Notes: generated from the letters alone by a model not told the origin. DNA of 64,000 nt from Candidatus Saccharimonadota bacterium (GCA_900555265.1 UNSL01000002.1:124001-188000); one strand, 5' to 3'. Counted from the stretch's first letter, positions 50,358-60,193 are shown. Numbers and translations: made by a program.

Positions 50358-50918
50358 ATGTATCAGCCAACTGATTTGAAAAAAGGCGTAGTTTGCCAAA
50401 TTGACGGCAAGCCATATCGCGTCGTAGAATATGGCCAAAAAGTTATGGGTCGTGGCGGTTCGATTGTTAACGTGAAATTGAAAAACCTAATTGACGGAAG
50501 CGTTATTCCAAAGACTTTCAAGGGTCAAGAGCGAATCGAAGCTGCGGAAGTAAATAATAAAACTGCGCAATATTTGTATAACGACGGCGACAAGTTCTAT
50601 TTCATGGATCCGACTAGCTTTGAACAATTTGAGCTGGCTGCGGAAATCGTGGATGATGCTAGTAAATACCTGAAAGAAGGCGATGAATTAAGCCTCCAAT
50701 TCTTTGACGGTCGAGTGATTAACGTTGAACTACCAAAGAATAAATATCTGGAAGTTACCTATACGGAAGATGTGGTTAAGGGTGATACGACTTCATCTGT
50801 GCTAAAAGACGCTACTTTGGAGACAGGGTTGGTTGTTAAAGTTCCAGCATTTATCAAGCAGGGTGATATTATTAGCGTTGACACGTCGACTGGTGAATAT
50901 CGCGAGCGAAAGAAATAG
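50358..50918 (+). CDS. efp: Elongation factor P
   Basis: Relieves ribosome stalling at proline runs. 186 residues in three beta-barrels: VVCQIDGKPYRVVEYGQKVMGRGGS, the middle KFYFMDPTSFEQFEL and the C-terminal DATLETGLVVKVPAFIKQGDIISVDTSTGEYRER. The tip residue of domain I is Arg32 (MGRGGS) rather than Lys; Arg tips are rhamnosylated by EarP elsewhere, but no EarP is visible here, so the tip may be unmodified. AAAGGAG lies 6 nt before the ATG. The Pro-rich proteins of this window would need it. Confidence 0.96.
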   Translation: MYQPTDLKKGVVCQIDGKPYRVVEYGQKVMGRGGSIVNVKLKNLIDGSVIPKTFKGQERIEAAEVNNKTAQYLYNDGDKFYFMDPTSFEQFELAAEIVDDASKYLKEGDELSLQFFDGRVINVELPKNKYLEVTYTEDVVKGDTTSSVLKDATLETGLVVKVPAFIKQGDIISVDTSTGEYRERKK

Positions 50919-50927
50919 TTCTACTTA

Positions 50928-51650
50928 ATGAAACAGCGATTAGATAAAGCTCTGGTCGAGCGCGGTTTGGCGACAACAAGATCTCAGGCGGATAATTTTA
51001 TTCGCCTGGGCTATGTTTTTTTGAATAAGAAAATTGTTCAAAAATCAGGAACTATGGTGTCTGATTCGGACGAGATAAAGCTCGAGAAAAAAGAAACTTA
51101 CGTTTCGCGAGCCGGCTTAAAACTAGCAAGCGTAGCAGAGTATTTTCATCTTAATTTTCAGGATAAAACTGTTCTTGACATTGGTTCGAGTACGGGTGGA
51201 TTTACTGACTATTCACTGCGTCATGGTGCTAAAAGGGTATTTGCTGTTGATGTTGGAACGGATCAGCTCCATCCAAGTTTGAGACCGAATCCAAAAATTG
51301 TTCTTCACGAAAAGACCGATATTCGTGATTTTTATGCAGATGAAGCAATTGATATTATCGTGGGCGATGTGTCGTTTATATCTCTGAGGGAAATTTTGCC
51401 GCACGTGGCAGAAAATTTGATGAATACAAATACGATATTGGTTGCTATGGTGAAGCCTCAATTTGAGGCGGGGCGGCATCAGGTTAATAAAGGAATTATT
51501 AAAAACGATAAAGTTCGCCGGCAGATTTTGTCCGATTTTGAAGATTGGGCGAAAAAGTATTTTGTTATCTTAGATAAAAAAGATAGTGAAGTGGCTGGCA
51601 GTAAGGGCAATCTCGAGCGATTTTACAAATTGAAATTAGCTAAACGTTAA
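50928..51650 (+). CDS. tlyA: TlyA-family rRNA 2'-O-methyltransferase
   Basis: 240 residues: an N-terminal S4 RNA-binding domain (RLDKALVERGLATTRSQADNFIRLGYVFLN) and a Rossmann methyltransferase (VLDIGSSTGGFTDYSLRHGAKRVFAVDVG, VGDVSFISLREILP, MVKPQFEAG). TlyA methylates 16S and/or 23S rRNA at the subunit interface and sets capreomycin sensitivity in mycobacteria; the haemolysin label is historical. It follows efp by 9 nt. The 3' end overlaps ychF by 11 nt, tail to tail. Confidence 0.92.
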   Translation: MKQRLDKALVERGLATTRSQADNFIRLGYVFLNKKIVQKSGTMVSDSDEIKLEKKETYVSRAGLKLASVAEYFHLNFQDKTVLDIGSSTGGFTDYSLRHGAKRVFAVDVGTDQLHPSLRPNPKIVLHEKTDIRDFYADEAIDIIVGDVSFISLREILPHVAENLMNTNTILVAMVKPQFEAGRHQVNKGIIKNDKVRRQILSDFEDWAKKYFVILDKKDSEVAGSKGNLERFYKLKLAKR

Positions 51651-52719
51651 ATCTAAATTCAACGACGTCATTTGGTTGCATGACGTAGGTTTTTCCCTCG
51701 GTGCGAATTTTGCCGTTTTCACGAGCCTTAACTTCTGATCCTGCAGCGACTAAATCGTTAAAATCGACAATTTGTGCAGCAATAAATCCGCGTTCAAAAT
51801 CCGAATGAATAACGCCCGCGGCTTGCGGTGCAGTCCAGCCTTTGTGAATTGTCCAAGCGCGAACTTCTTTTTCGCCCGCAGTTAAGTAGCTTTGTAGTCC
51901 AAGCGTATCGTAGGCTGCATGAATAAGTTTAGCGAGCCCAGTTTCCTTGACGCCGTAGCTTTCTAATAACTCTTTGGCATCATTTTCAGATAAGCCCTTC
52001 AACTCTTCTTCCAGTTTTGCGCAGACAAAGACGGTTTTTGCAGGACTTACGAGTTCGGTCAATTGACTCTGTAGATCGGAATTGTTCAATCCTTCTTCGT
52101 CGACATTAAACGCGTAAATGACAGGTTTGGCGGTAAGAAGGTGTAGGTCGGAAATTGCTTCAAAATCCACATCCGACAGGGCGGAAATTGGTATGCCTTT
52201 CTGTAAATTGTCGATTAAAGACTGCAGATATTCAACTTTTTGGCGAGCTTTTGGATTTGCTTTGGCTTCTTTTTGAAGTTGGGGCAGGCGTTTTTCAAGA
52301 GTTTGTAGATCGGCCAGAATAAGCTCGGTATTGATAATATCAATATCCTTTTTTGGGTCAATTGGCGCTTCATCGTGGCGCAAAATTTTTGAATTTTCGA
52401 ACGCACGGACAACATGAACAATCGCGTCGCACTCTCTGATATTGTGAAGAAACTTATTGCCCAGACCTTCACCCTTAGACGCGCCAGCAACCAGCCCCGC
52501 AATATCAACGAAAGTGACGGTGGCTGGAATAATTTTTTGCGCGTGATAAAGATCGGCTAAAATTTGCAGGCGATTATCTGGTACGGGAACAATTCCCGTG
52601 TTCGGCTCAATTGTCGCAAACGGATAATTAGCCGCCAAAATGTCGTTATTTGTTAAAGCGTTAAAAAGTGTCGACTTGCCGACATTTGGTAAACCAACGA
52701 TTCCAATAGATAAACTCAT
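51640..52719 (-). CDS. ychF: Obg-like ATPase YchF
   Basis: Ribosome-associated ATPase of the Obg family. The 359-residue protein has GLPNVGKST (P-loop), [22 protein letters not shown] (G3 with the helical insertion after it), FNVDEE in place of NKxD (ATP rather than GTP preference) and a C-terminal TGS domain ([26 protein letters not shown]). On the minus strand TATAAT (52731-52726) ends 6 nt before the ATG, so it is leaderless. It diverges from the surface-protein gene with 44 nt between starts. Confidence 0.97.
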   Translation of the reverse strand: MSLSIGIVGLPNVGKSTLFNALTNNDILAANYPFATIEPNTGIVPVPDNRLQILADLYHAQKIIPATVTFVDIAGLVAGASKGEGLGNKFLHNIRECDAIVHVVRAFENSKILRHDEAPIDPKKDIDIINTELILADLQTLEKRLPQLQKEAKANPKARQKVEYLQSLIDNLQKGIPISALSDVDFEAISDLHLLTAKPVIYAFNVDEEGLNNSDLQSQLTELVSPAKTVFVCAKLEEELKGLSENDAKELLESYGVKETGLAKLIHAAYDTLGLQSYLTAGEKEVRAWTIHKGWTAPQAAGVIHSDFERGFIAAQIVDFNDLVAAGSEVKARENGKIRTEGKTYVMQPNDVVEFRFNV

Positions 52720-52725
52720 ATATTT

Positions 52726-52756
52726 ATTATATCATCTGCGTAATCTTTGATATAAT
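52726..52756. promoter_or_regulatory. Divergent -10 elements ychF / surface protein
   Basis: Minus TATAAT (52731-52726), 6 nt before ychF; plus TATAAT (52751-52756), 7 nt before ATG 52764. Confidence 0.65.
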
Positions 52757-52763
52757 TATAAGC

Positions 52764-55700
52764 ATGAGAAGAAAATACTCATTGCCTAAGGTGGGCATGC
52801 TGGCAATAGTAGTGGCTTTAGCTATTTCGGTAACGGCTTTTTTTATCTATACATATGCGGCGCCAAGCTCGCCAAATTGGACTTTATGGGGTGAATCTTG
52901 GGTAACTAAGAATTTTAATTCGGCAGACGCTGAAAATTACGGCTCTGATTGGAAGAGTGGGCCGAATAGATTAAGGAACGTAAAGCCTGGCGATACTGTC
53001 GACTGGTGGCATGGTATTCGTGTTCAGAACGGTCCTACGGATGATGTTATAGTTGGTGTTCAACAAGATGTCTTTGACCTAAGAACGAATCAGCCAATAG
53101 ATAGCGATAAGAGCTTAAACGGGCGAGGCGCTTGGCATAGTGAACGTTCTGCGAAATTTGAGAATAAATCTAAATGGAGCGATTATGCTTGGATTCGTAA
53201 ATATAATCCAGCAGATTATCGTACAACCTCTATGGAGGCGCTGAATGGTAAATCTCGATTGGAAGATCTTCATGGCGAGCTTGGAGAAAAAAAATTTATG
53301 TATACGCGAGTCATCAAGAAAGAGGATATGGGAAAGCGCATTTGTCAGCGAGTTTATTGGAGCAAGGGGAGTGCTCGATCAGCTGCTGGTTGGACATATT
53401 CGTCTTATGCTTGTGTTGAGGTGCCGTATGATTACGATGTCGAACCTTCGGTGAACGTCAATTCAGATTACATTAACGCAGAAAGCGCTACTAGTGTTGA
53501 TGGTATAAATGCTGGTTTAAGTAATAAAGGGCCAGCTAAAACACAAGGCTCTTCGTATGCGCTTGCTAGGTTCATTTCTCGAGATACAGAAGTTTCGAGT
53601 ATGGATGGAGCATCAATTTCATTAGCAAGCGGAACGACTCATGATTGGTCGTGTGCGGTTGTGCGATTGATAAAAGAGCAACATAGGGAACTGAATATTG
53701 ACGGTAGTACATGTAAGGAGATTATCGGTAATGGCGGAAATAATCAGCTTAATGTTGGATTAACGAAGATTGCGACTAATGCTACCGACACGCTTGGAGG
53801 TGTGAAATTGAACTCCAATGACAGTTTATGTTATGTTGCGATGGTCAGTGGTTATAATAGTCTGGTTTCTTCGACAGATTTTAGATATGCGATTAAGTGT
53901 GTCAAAACTTCAAAGAGGCCAAAAGTTCAGGTTTGGGGTGGAGATATAAAAACAGATAAAGATGTAATTACCAGTACGACATCTAATACTATCATTGGAC
54001 CAGATAGTCAGACTATTGTAGATAAACCTACGATGCAATCAATGGGGCTATGGGGTACAGGTTTAGATAGAAACGGTAATATTCTTAAAGGAGATAAGGT
54101 TGTTAATTCTAGTAATTATGGATATAAAGATGGTGATAAGCCGGATGAACATTGGTCAATAATTTGTTCGGAAGATTCATATGGAGGTAATGGCAATCAA
54201 AGGGCGTATAATAAATCTACCAATACAGCTGAAGATTTACCAAATTGCCGAGGCAATGCGAATAACCTAACTAATGAATATGAAGCGAGAACTGCCGTAA
54301 CGACTTGGTGGCGTGATGGGAGCGGACTTCATCAACGTGAGGGTTTTCTTCCGTGTGATGCTATAGCAGATAAAGACTTGGTGGGAAAGTCTCCCATTAT
54401 TCCAAGTAGCCCATATTGTCATCAGGGAGTTTGGGATGAGATTCCGAATGCAAAGTGGATTAGTATTAATAGTTATGGACGTCATACTTATTCCGACGAC
54501 AAACCAGATCCGGCTGTAAAAAAATGTCTTTTTGTCACTGATTCGAAGATGTTGGATTGCGGAAATACTTATGTTTTTAGGTTAAAAAATGTTAAATTGA
54601 GTGAGCTAAAAAATGCTAAAAAATTGAGTCTTAATTTTGCTGGTGCTGCCGATAACTATGTTAGAGTAAAAATAAACGGCTATGAAATGGATACCGTAGG
54701 AAATGCGGGAGGCACGTCTAGTGGTGTACAGTATCAAGGTTGGGCGCTTCCAGGATTTACGTCTGGTTCTCGATTTACTGCTGAAATGAAACCAGGTACT
54801 GTTTTGTATGGAGATGGAAATGTGATTGATATTTACGTTAAGTCCAACCCGTCTCATATGGGTTTGGTGATTAGTGATATATCGTTATCGTATACAATGG
54901 ATCGTACTTATCAGAATATGTATGGCTCCTGGGGTGAATATGGAATTATTGCCAATGGTAAGGCTGAATCAGCTTCAGGAGCTGGACTGTCGTCATCGTT
55001 TAATGGTCGCTCGGGTGTAAATCCACGCGATTACAACAAATTAACTTTCGCTAATGCTCCAAAGTTTGGTAATTTCAGTAGTACCAGCTCAGTTCCAGAT
55101 AATTTTACTTTACCGTCGGTTGGTGGCGTCAAGGGTAGTGTTTCCGGTAGTGTGGATGTCAATAACTTGGCCACAGGTGAATATAACGCTGGAAACGTAA
55201 CCTTAACGGGGTCAAAATTAAGCGTAGGCAAGAGTATAGTCATAAAGTCCTCGGGCGTAGTTAGGATTTCGGGCGATTTGCTATACACGGACACGAATGA
55301 TGTGCGCCAATTGCCACAACTAATTATCTATGCGAAGAATATTATTATAGAGCCTTCGGTTGGAGAAGTGAATGCTTGGTTGATTACGCAGAAAGACGGA
55401 TATGTTAGTACTTGTGGCGTGGTGATTAATTTCGGAAGTTGGCTGAGTGGTGTTTCTGAATCTTCTTGCGGTAAACAGCTGAAGGTTAACGGGCCAATTA
55501 AAACTGGACACTTGTTCTTGCGACGAACGTACGGCGGAAAACATGCTTCATCTGCAAAGAATGATCCGAATATGCATCCTGGAACTCCAGCGGAAATCAT
55601 CAACTTGAGGGCAGATACTTACATCTGGGCTTACAATAATTATCGAAACACTGGCGCGATTAGCACGATGAATGTTCGCGAATTGCCGCCAAGATATTAA
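52764..55700 (+). CDS. Very large secreted/membrane-anchored surface protein next to the pilus locus
   Basis: 978 residues, the largest protein in the window. MRRKYSLPK then a hydrophobic stretch (VGMLAIVVALAISVTAFFIYTYAA) is a signal peptide or N-terminal anchor. The outer part is Trp/Tyr/Asn/Ser-rich with about a dozen cysteines, which could form disulfides. Residues about 800-960 read as short repeated beta strands (GEYNAGNVTLTGSKLSVGKSIVIKSSGVVRISGDLLY), like a beta-solenoid. No LPxTG or pilin cleavage motif. It is followed by pilM after 44 nt and is the best candidate for a pilus-linked adhesin or host-contact protein; that role is inference. Confidence 0.75.
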   Translation: MRRKYSLPKVGMLAIVVALAISVTAFFIYTYAAPSSPNWTLWGESWVTKNFNSADAENYGSDWKSGPNRLRNVKPGDTVDWWHGIRVQNGPTDDVIVGVQQDVFDLRTNQPIDSDKSLNGRGAWHSERSAKFENKSKWSDYAWIRKYNPADYRTTSMEALNGKSRLEDLHGELGEKKFMYTRVIKKEDMGKRICQRVYWSKGSARSAAGWTYSSYACVEVPYDYDVEPSVNVNSDYINAESATSVDGINAGLSNKGPAKTQGSSYALARFISRDTEVSSMDGASISLASGTTHDWSCAVVRLIKEQHRELNIDGSTCKEIIGNGGNNQLNVGLTKIATNATDTLGGVKLNSNDSLCYVAMVSGYNSLVSSTDFRYAIKCVKTSKRPKVQVWGGDIKTDKDVITSTTSNTIIGPDSQTIVDKPTMQSMGLWGTGLDRNGNILKGDKVVNSSNYGYKDGDKPDEHWSIICSEDSYGGNGNQRAYNKSTNTAEDLPNCRGNANNLTNEYEARTAVTTWWRDGSGLHQREGFLPCDAIADKDLVGKSPIIPSSPYCHQGVWDEIPNAKWISINSYGRHTYSDDKPDPAVKKCLFVTDSKMLDCGNTYVFRLKNVKLSELKNAKKLSLNFAGAADNYVRVKINGYEMDTVGNAGGTSSGVQYQGWALPGFTSGSRFTAEMKPGTVLYGDGNVIDIYVKSNPSHMGLVISDISLSYTMDRTYQNMYGSWGEYGIIANGKAESASGAGLSSSFNGRSGVNPRDYNKLTFANAPKFGNFSSTSSVPDNFTLPSVGGVKGSVSGSVDVNNLATGEYNAGNVTLTGSKLSVGKSIVIKSSGVVRISGDLLYTDTNDVRQLPQLIIYAKNIIIEPSVGEVNAWLITQKDGYVSTCGVVINFGSWLSGVSESSCGKQLKVNGPIKTGHLFLRRTYGGKHASSAKNDPNMHPGTPAEIINLRADTYIWAYNNYRNTGAISTMNVRELPPRY

Positions 55701-55704
55701 AAGT

Positions 55705-55733
55705 TTGCAAATTAAAACGCTAATGTATATAAT
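55705..55733 (+). promoter_or_regulatory. pil operon promoter
   Basis: TTGCAA (55705-55710), 17 bp, TATAAT (55728-55733), 11 nt before the pilM ATG. Confidence 0.75.
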
Positions 55734-55744
55734 TACTATTAGTT

Positions 55745-56791
55745 ATGAAATTAGCAAAAGGGTTGGGCGAATTCTTCGGACTGGACATCGATACGAATGC
55801 GGTGCGGGTGGTTCAATTGTCTCGTACTGGCACGGGATGGAGTTTGTCTCATTACGGTTATACGCCAGTTGATTCTAAGATAACGAGCGGTGACTCTCCA
55901 GAGTCTAAGCGACGCTTGGGTGAGGCTATTATGACTGCTGTTGGTCAGGCTGGAATTAAGACGTCCAATGTGGCTGTTGGATTGCCGTCAAATAAGACGT
56001 TTTCTACTATTATTGATGTGCCGAAAGTTCCTGAGCAAGAACTAAAGGCGATGATGAAGTATCAAATTGATCAATATATTCCAATGTCTTTGGATGAGGC
56101 AGAAGTTGACTGGGTGCTTTTGGGTGAAAGCTTGCACGCACAAAATCAGTATGAGATTTTACTGACAAGTACAGCGAAGTCTTACGCAGAAGAGCGTTTG
56201 GAGCTGGTTGAAAATCTCGGCTTCAATGTGATTGCCGAAGAGCCGAACGCTATTGCTATGGTTCGTTCTTTATCAGCTACCGATTCTCAGGATGCGCGTT
56301 TGATTATCAATATGGGCGAAAATTCAACGGATTTGGCGGTCGTCTATAACGGGGCGCCGCGACTTATTCGTATGATTCCGACTGGGCTTTCGTCTTTGGT
56401 CCGATCGGCGGTTCAGAATCTCAGTGTTCAGGAAGATCAAGCTCGTCAATTTATTTTGAAGTTTGGTTTGGCGCCGGATAAATTAGATGGTCAAGTACTA
56501 AGGGCGATTGATTCGACTCTCGATAATTTTTCTTCAGAGTTGGTGAAATCTATAAAGTTTTTCCAAACTCGATATCCAAGCGTAGCAGTTTCTGGAATTT
56601 TATTGTCAGGATTTGGTTCAGCTATTCCGCAACTTGATGGATATGTGATGAATAAAACTGGAGTCCAGTCAATTACCGCAGATCCGTGGCAACGTGTTCA
56701 AGTTTCTCAGTCGGATCAACAGCAGTTGGCACCGATTGCTTCAGAATTCGCTATTGCCGTAGGGTTGGCACAAAGGAGTAATATATCATGA
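55745..56791 (+). CDS. pilM: Type IV pilus assembly protein PilM
   Basis: 348 residues with an actin-like ATPase fold: FFGLDIDTNAVRVVQLSR, VAVGLPSNKTFSTIIDVP, MKYQIDQYIPMSLDEAEVDW, LIINMGENSTDLAVVYNG and a C-terminal AIAVGLAQR. PilM is the cytoplasmic ring protein that binds the PilN N-terminus, here MIEINLLPN. Its stop overlaps the pilN ATG by 4 nt. First gene of the pilus operon. Confidence 0.93.
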   Translation: MKLAKGLGEFFGLDIDTNAVRVVQLSRTGTGWSLSHYGYTPVDSKITSGDSPESKRRLGEAIMTAVGQAGIKTSNVAVGLPSNKTFSTIIDVPKVPEQELKAMMKYQIDQYIPMSLDEAEVDWVLLGESLHAQNQYEILLTSTAKSYAEERLELVENLGFNVIAEEPNAIAMVRSLSATDSQDARLIINMGENSTDLAVVYNGAPRLIRMIPTGLSSLVRSAVQNLSVQEDQARQFILKFGLAPDKLDGQVLRAIDSTLDNFSSELVKSIKFFQTRYPSVAVSGILLSGFGSAIPQLDGYVMNKTGVQSITADPWQRVQVSQSDQQQLAPIASEFAIAVGLAQRSNIS

Positions 56792-57513
56792 TTGAGATAA
56801 ATCTTCTCCCAAACGTTAAGCGCGAGCTATTGAAGACTCGGGCTATGCGTAATCGAGTTATTTCGATATCGTTTTTGGTAGGCGGTGCTTCGATTGCGGC
56901 AGTAGTTGTTTTGGCGTTGATTTTGGGTAGCCAGATTGCGGCCGAGGCGGTTCAGGGTGGAGTTATTAAAGATAGAAGCGATAAATTGATGGCGGTCGAG
57001 GATCTTAATAAGGTTGTAACGATCCAACATCAATTAACAAAGATCAATGAACAACATTCTGGAAAGAAGATTAATTCGAGGATTTTTGATGTTGTAACGG
57101 CGGTTAATCCGGTTGCGCCAAATAATGTTAGTTTTTCGGATATAAAAGTCAATCCTGAGTCAAAAACTATTACTTTAGAGGGCAGTGCAGTTAATGGCTA
57201 CAGTGCGTTAGAGACCTTGAAGAAAACCATCTTGAATACGAAGGTTCAGACTACTGACGGCGATAAAAGTTCCGAGGTTAGCCTGACTAAGGAGATAAAA
57301 GATGGCGATACTAGTTTTGGAGAGAACTCAGAAGGTAAAAAAGTGTTGCAATTCTCGTTCTCGTTTGAATACGCAGAAGAATTACTAGCGCCTGCAAATA
57401 ATGGTACAGTTTCCGTATTGACGCCGACTGGTAAGGTTGATGTTACAGATTCACGTCAGGGAATTCCGGATAGCTTGTTTAAGAGTAACTCGAAAAAACA
57501 GGAGAAGAAATAA
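56788..57513 (+). CDS. pilN: Type IV pilus assembly protein PilN
   Basis: 241 residues. Starts with the PilM-binding peptide IEINLLPN, then one span (VISISFLVGGASIAAVVVLALILG) and an extracytoplasmic domain with a coiled-coil start and a ferredoxin-like part (NVSFSDIKVNPESKTITLEGSAVNGYSAL). It links the PilM ring to PilO. ATGA overlap upstream; its stop shares one base with the next start (TAATG). Confidence 0.88.
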   Translation: MIEINLLPNVKRELLKTRAMRNRVISISFLVGGASIAAVVVLALILGSQIAAEAVQGGVIKDRSDKLMAVEDLNKVVTIQHQLTKINEQHSGKKINSRIFDVVTAVNPVAPNNVSFSDIKVNPESKTITLEGSAVNGYSALETLKKTILNTKVQTTDGDKSSEVSLTKEIKDGDTSFGENSEGKKVLQFSFSFEYAEELLAPANNGTVSVLTPTGKVDVTDSRQGIPDSLFKSNSKKQEKK

Positions 57514-58181
57514 TGGCGACCGATAATAAAGAAGTTGCAATACGCAAGCGTCAACAGATTGATTCGTCAAAAAAGACAATGTTTATTTTCGTGGCTTCTG
57601 CGGCATTTTTGGCGGGAATTGCGCTTGTTGTGAGTATATTTTTGGTGCAGCAAATTGTATTTCATTCGAAGATTCTTCTGGAGAAGCAAAATACGATTTC
57701 TCGCTTAGATAAAAACTTGTCATCAGTTGATGAGTTGAAGAAGAATATCCGAGTTTTAGACACAAATACTGCGCTTAACTCTATAAAATCAAGCAGCGAA
57801 AGTAACGCTCTTCAGACGATACTGGATGCATTGCCAGATAATGCGAACGCCGACGCTCTTGGTGCTTCGTTGAAGAACAAATTTATCGACACGACTACTG
57901 GTGTGACTATTCAAAATCTGACCGTTGCTCAATCTGGATCTGATAGTGAAAGCTCTGAGTCAACGTCTGAAAATGCCATATCATTTACTATGGAAGTGAG
58001 CGGTCCGGCTGAAAAATTAAAAGAATTGTTAACTAAGTTAGAGGCGTCTATTCGAGTCATTGACCTAAAGACCGTGGAAATCCAGCGAAATGAGGATAGA
58101 TTGAGCTTGGTGGTTCGAGGTGTTGCTTATTACGAGCCAGCACAAACAATACAATTAGAGAATAAGGTGGTTAAGCCATGA
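57513..58181 (+). CDS. PilO-like pilus alignment protein
   Basis: 222 residues: cytoplasmic basic N-terminus, one span (MFIFVASAAFLAGIALVVSIFLV), a coiled coil (ILLEKQNTISRLDKNLSSVDELKKNI) and an outer domain ending with FTMEVSGPAEKLKELLTKLEASIRVIDLKTVEIQ, which resembles PilO/GspM-type domains. By position and topology it is PilO; sequence alone is less decisive. 4-nt overlap with the following small gene. Confidence 0.75.
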   Translation: MATDNKEVAIRKRQQIDSSKKTMFIFVASAAFLAGIALVVSIFLVQQIVFHSKILLEKQNTISRLDKNLSSVDELKKNIRVLDTNTALNSIKSSSESNALQTILDALPDNANADALGASLKNKFIDTTTGVTIQNLTVAQSGSDSESSESTSENAISFTMEVSGPAEKLKELLTKLEASIRVIDLKTVEIQRNEDRLSLVVRGVAYYEPAQTIQLENKVVKP

Positions 58182-58408
58182 AGAAAACAGACATAGCAAT
58201 GGTAATATTGATCGCGGGTGTAGGTGTGGCAATAGGCTATATTGTCGCCTCTAATATCTCGTTCTTAAAAGTCCCAGAATCTGGCACAAAAGTACAGACT
58301 ATTCGAGAAATATCACCTGACGTCGAAAAACCAAACTCAGCGATTTTTAATAATAATGCGATAAATCCAACTGTTGAAATATTCGTAGGTCAAGATGCAG
58401 CCAAATAG
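58178..58408 (+). CDS. Small single-span protein in the pilus operon
   Basis: 76 residues: one N-terminal span (IAMVILIAGVGVAIGYIVASN) and a polar outer tail of about 50 residues. It occupies the place of pilP but is too short and has no lipobox, so it is not a standard PilP. The ATGA overlap with the PilO-like gene and its position before pilB indicate a real subunit of the same machine. Confidence 0.7.
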   Translation: MKKTDIAMVILIAGVGVAIGYIVASNISFLKVPESGTKVQTIREISPDVEKPNSAIFNNNAINPTVEIFVGQDAAK

Positions 58409-58421
58409 AGAAGGGGTGTAA

Positions 58422-60182
58422 ATGGCTTTACTGACGGACGACATCCAAGATAAGTTGATCGAGCTGCTCGTAAACGAGGGGCTTATTGAGAAGTCTGTCA
58501 TTGATGATGCCTTAAAACGTGCCTCTGAGAGTGGCAAGCCGTTATTTAGTTTGCTTAGCGAAGAGGGACTGCTTGACAATGAACTATTGGTTCATGGTGT
58601 GGCTCAAGTTTCGGGTGTGCCGTATGTCAACCTGTCGAATAGCGTTATTAGTCAGGATATTTTATCTCTACTGCCGTCTGACGTTGCTGAGAGATTTATG
58701 GCTGTGCCGCTGGCCGAGGTTCAGAACCGATTAGCAGTAGCGATGATCGATGCGAATAATGTTCAGGCGGTGGACTATTTGTCGAATCGTATCCAGCGTC
58801 CGATAAAAGTATTCATGGCTTCGGAAGAGAGTGTTCGCCACGTTTTGGACCAATATAAGACTGACTTGTCATCTGTTAATGTGGCTGCACAAGCTTCGCA
58901 GGAAGAATCTTTGTCGGAAGCTGGCAATATTAAAACGATTGTTCAAGATTCACCAATATCACGAGCGTTGTCGACAATTTTGGAATACGCGGTAAAGAGT
59001 CACGCGTCCGACGTGCATATTGAACCATTAGAGAAGGCTTTGAAGATTCGTTGTCGTGTTGATGGTGTTTTGCGTGAGATTATGCAGCTCCCAAAGAGTA
59101 TTGAGCCGGCGTTAGTTAGTCGTATTAAGATTCTTTCCAATCTGAAAATTGACGAGCATCGCATTCCTCAGGATGGTCAATTCGCGGTTAACGTTGCAGG
59201 TAAAGAAGTTGACCTTCGTATTGCTATCTCTCCTGTCGTTTGGGGCGAACAGGTGGTTATTCGTCTGCTTGATAAGAGTGGAAGTTCTTTCAATTTGGAA
59301 GATATGGGCTACGCTGGGCGTGCATTAAGAACGATTCGTAAGGGAATTAAGCGACCAAATGGAATGATTTTGACGTCGGGTCCAACTGGTTCTGGTAAGT
59401 CAACGAGTTTGTACGCGTTGATCAAGGAGATTAAGGATGACACTGTAAATATTGTGACACTTGAAGATCCAGTTGAGTATAAGATGGACGGCGTCAATCA
59501 GATTCAGGTGAATGCGGAAGTTGGCTTAACATTTGCTTCTGGACTGCGCTCAATTTTGCGTCAAGACCCAGACATTGTGATGGTCGGTGAGATTCGCGAT
59601 AATGAAACAGCGAATTTGGCTATTCAGGCGGCCTTAACGGGGCACTTGGTTTTCTCAACACTTCACACTAATTCCGCTGCTGGTGTGTTGCCGCGTTTGT
59701 TGGATATGGGAATCGAGCCGTTTCTTATTGCCAGTACGGTTAACACAATTATCGGTCAGCGTTTGGTGAGGCGAGTGGCACGTCGTCGGGATATTTATCA
59801 ATCATCACCACTGGAAACGCAGGCAATTCGCGAGGCGGTTGGTGGATTATTGCCGCAAACAAGGGATCAGGTCGCTCAATACGCGCAAGATCTGGGATAT
59901 GAAAGTTTGCCACTAGCGACACAGACGTCGTTTGCCTTGGCGAAAGGAAAAGATACGCCGCAAACTCCTCGCGGTTATGCTGGGCGAGCTGGTTTGTATG
60001 AGGTCATGGATATTACTGAAGAGATTCAGAATTTGATTGTTAAGCGCGCGACCTCAGCGGAAATTCAGCGAATGGCAATTCAACAAGGGATGATTACGAT
60101 GCGTCAAGATGGTTATTTGAAGGCGTTGAACGGAATAACGACAATAGAAGAAGTTAATAGGGTAGCGGCGGATACCGCGTAA
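58422..60182 (+). CDS. pilB: Type IV pilus extension ATPase PilB without its zinc motif
   Basis: 586-residue hexameric ATPase driving pilus extension. N-terminal GspE/PilB domain (KLIELLVNEGLIEKSVIDDAL), then ASDVHIEP, Walker A TSGPTGSGKSTS near residue 320, Walker B DIVMVGEIRDNETA and HTNSAAG. The tetracysteine zinc site of GspE/PilB is missing: the first CxxC is A453-R-R-R456 and the second is T512-P-Q-T515, inside an otherwise alignable QRLVRR to RGYAGRAGLYEV segment. AGGGG lies about 8 nt before the ATG. Confidence 0.95.
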   Translation: MALLTDDIQDKLIELLVNEGLIEKSVIDDALKRASESGKPLFSLLSEEGLLDNELLVHGVAQVSGVPYVNLSNSVISQDILSLLPSDVAERFMAVPLAEVQNRLAVAMIDANNVQAVDYLSNRIQRPIKVFMASEESVRHVLDQYKTDLSSVNVAAQASQEESLSEAGNIKTIVQDSPISRALSTILEYAVKSHASDVHIEPLEKALKIRCRVDGVLREIMQLPKSIEPALVSRIKILSNLKIDEHRIPQDGQFAVNVAGKEVDLRIAISPVVWGEQVVIRLLDKSGSSFNLEDMGYAGRALRTIRKGIKRPNGMILTSGPTGSGKSTSLYALIKEIKDDTVNIVTLEDPVEYKMDGVNQIQVNAEVGLTFASGLRSILRQDPDIVMVGEIRDNETANLAIQAALTGHLVFSTLHTNSAAGVLPRLLDMGIEPFLIASTVNTIIGQRLVRRVARRRDIYQSSPLETQAIREAVGGLLPQTRDQVAQYAQDLGYESLPLATQTSFALAKGKDTPQTPRGYAGRAGLYEVMDITEEIQNLIVKRATSAEIQRMAIQQGMITMRQDGYLKALNGITTIEEVNRVAADTA

Positions 60183-60193
60183 AAGGAGGAAAC

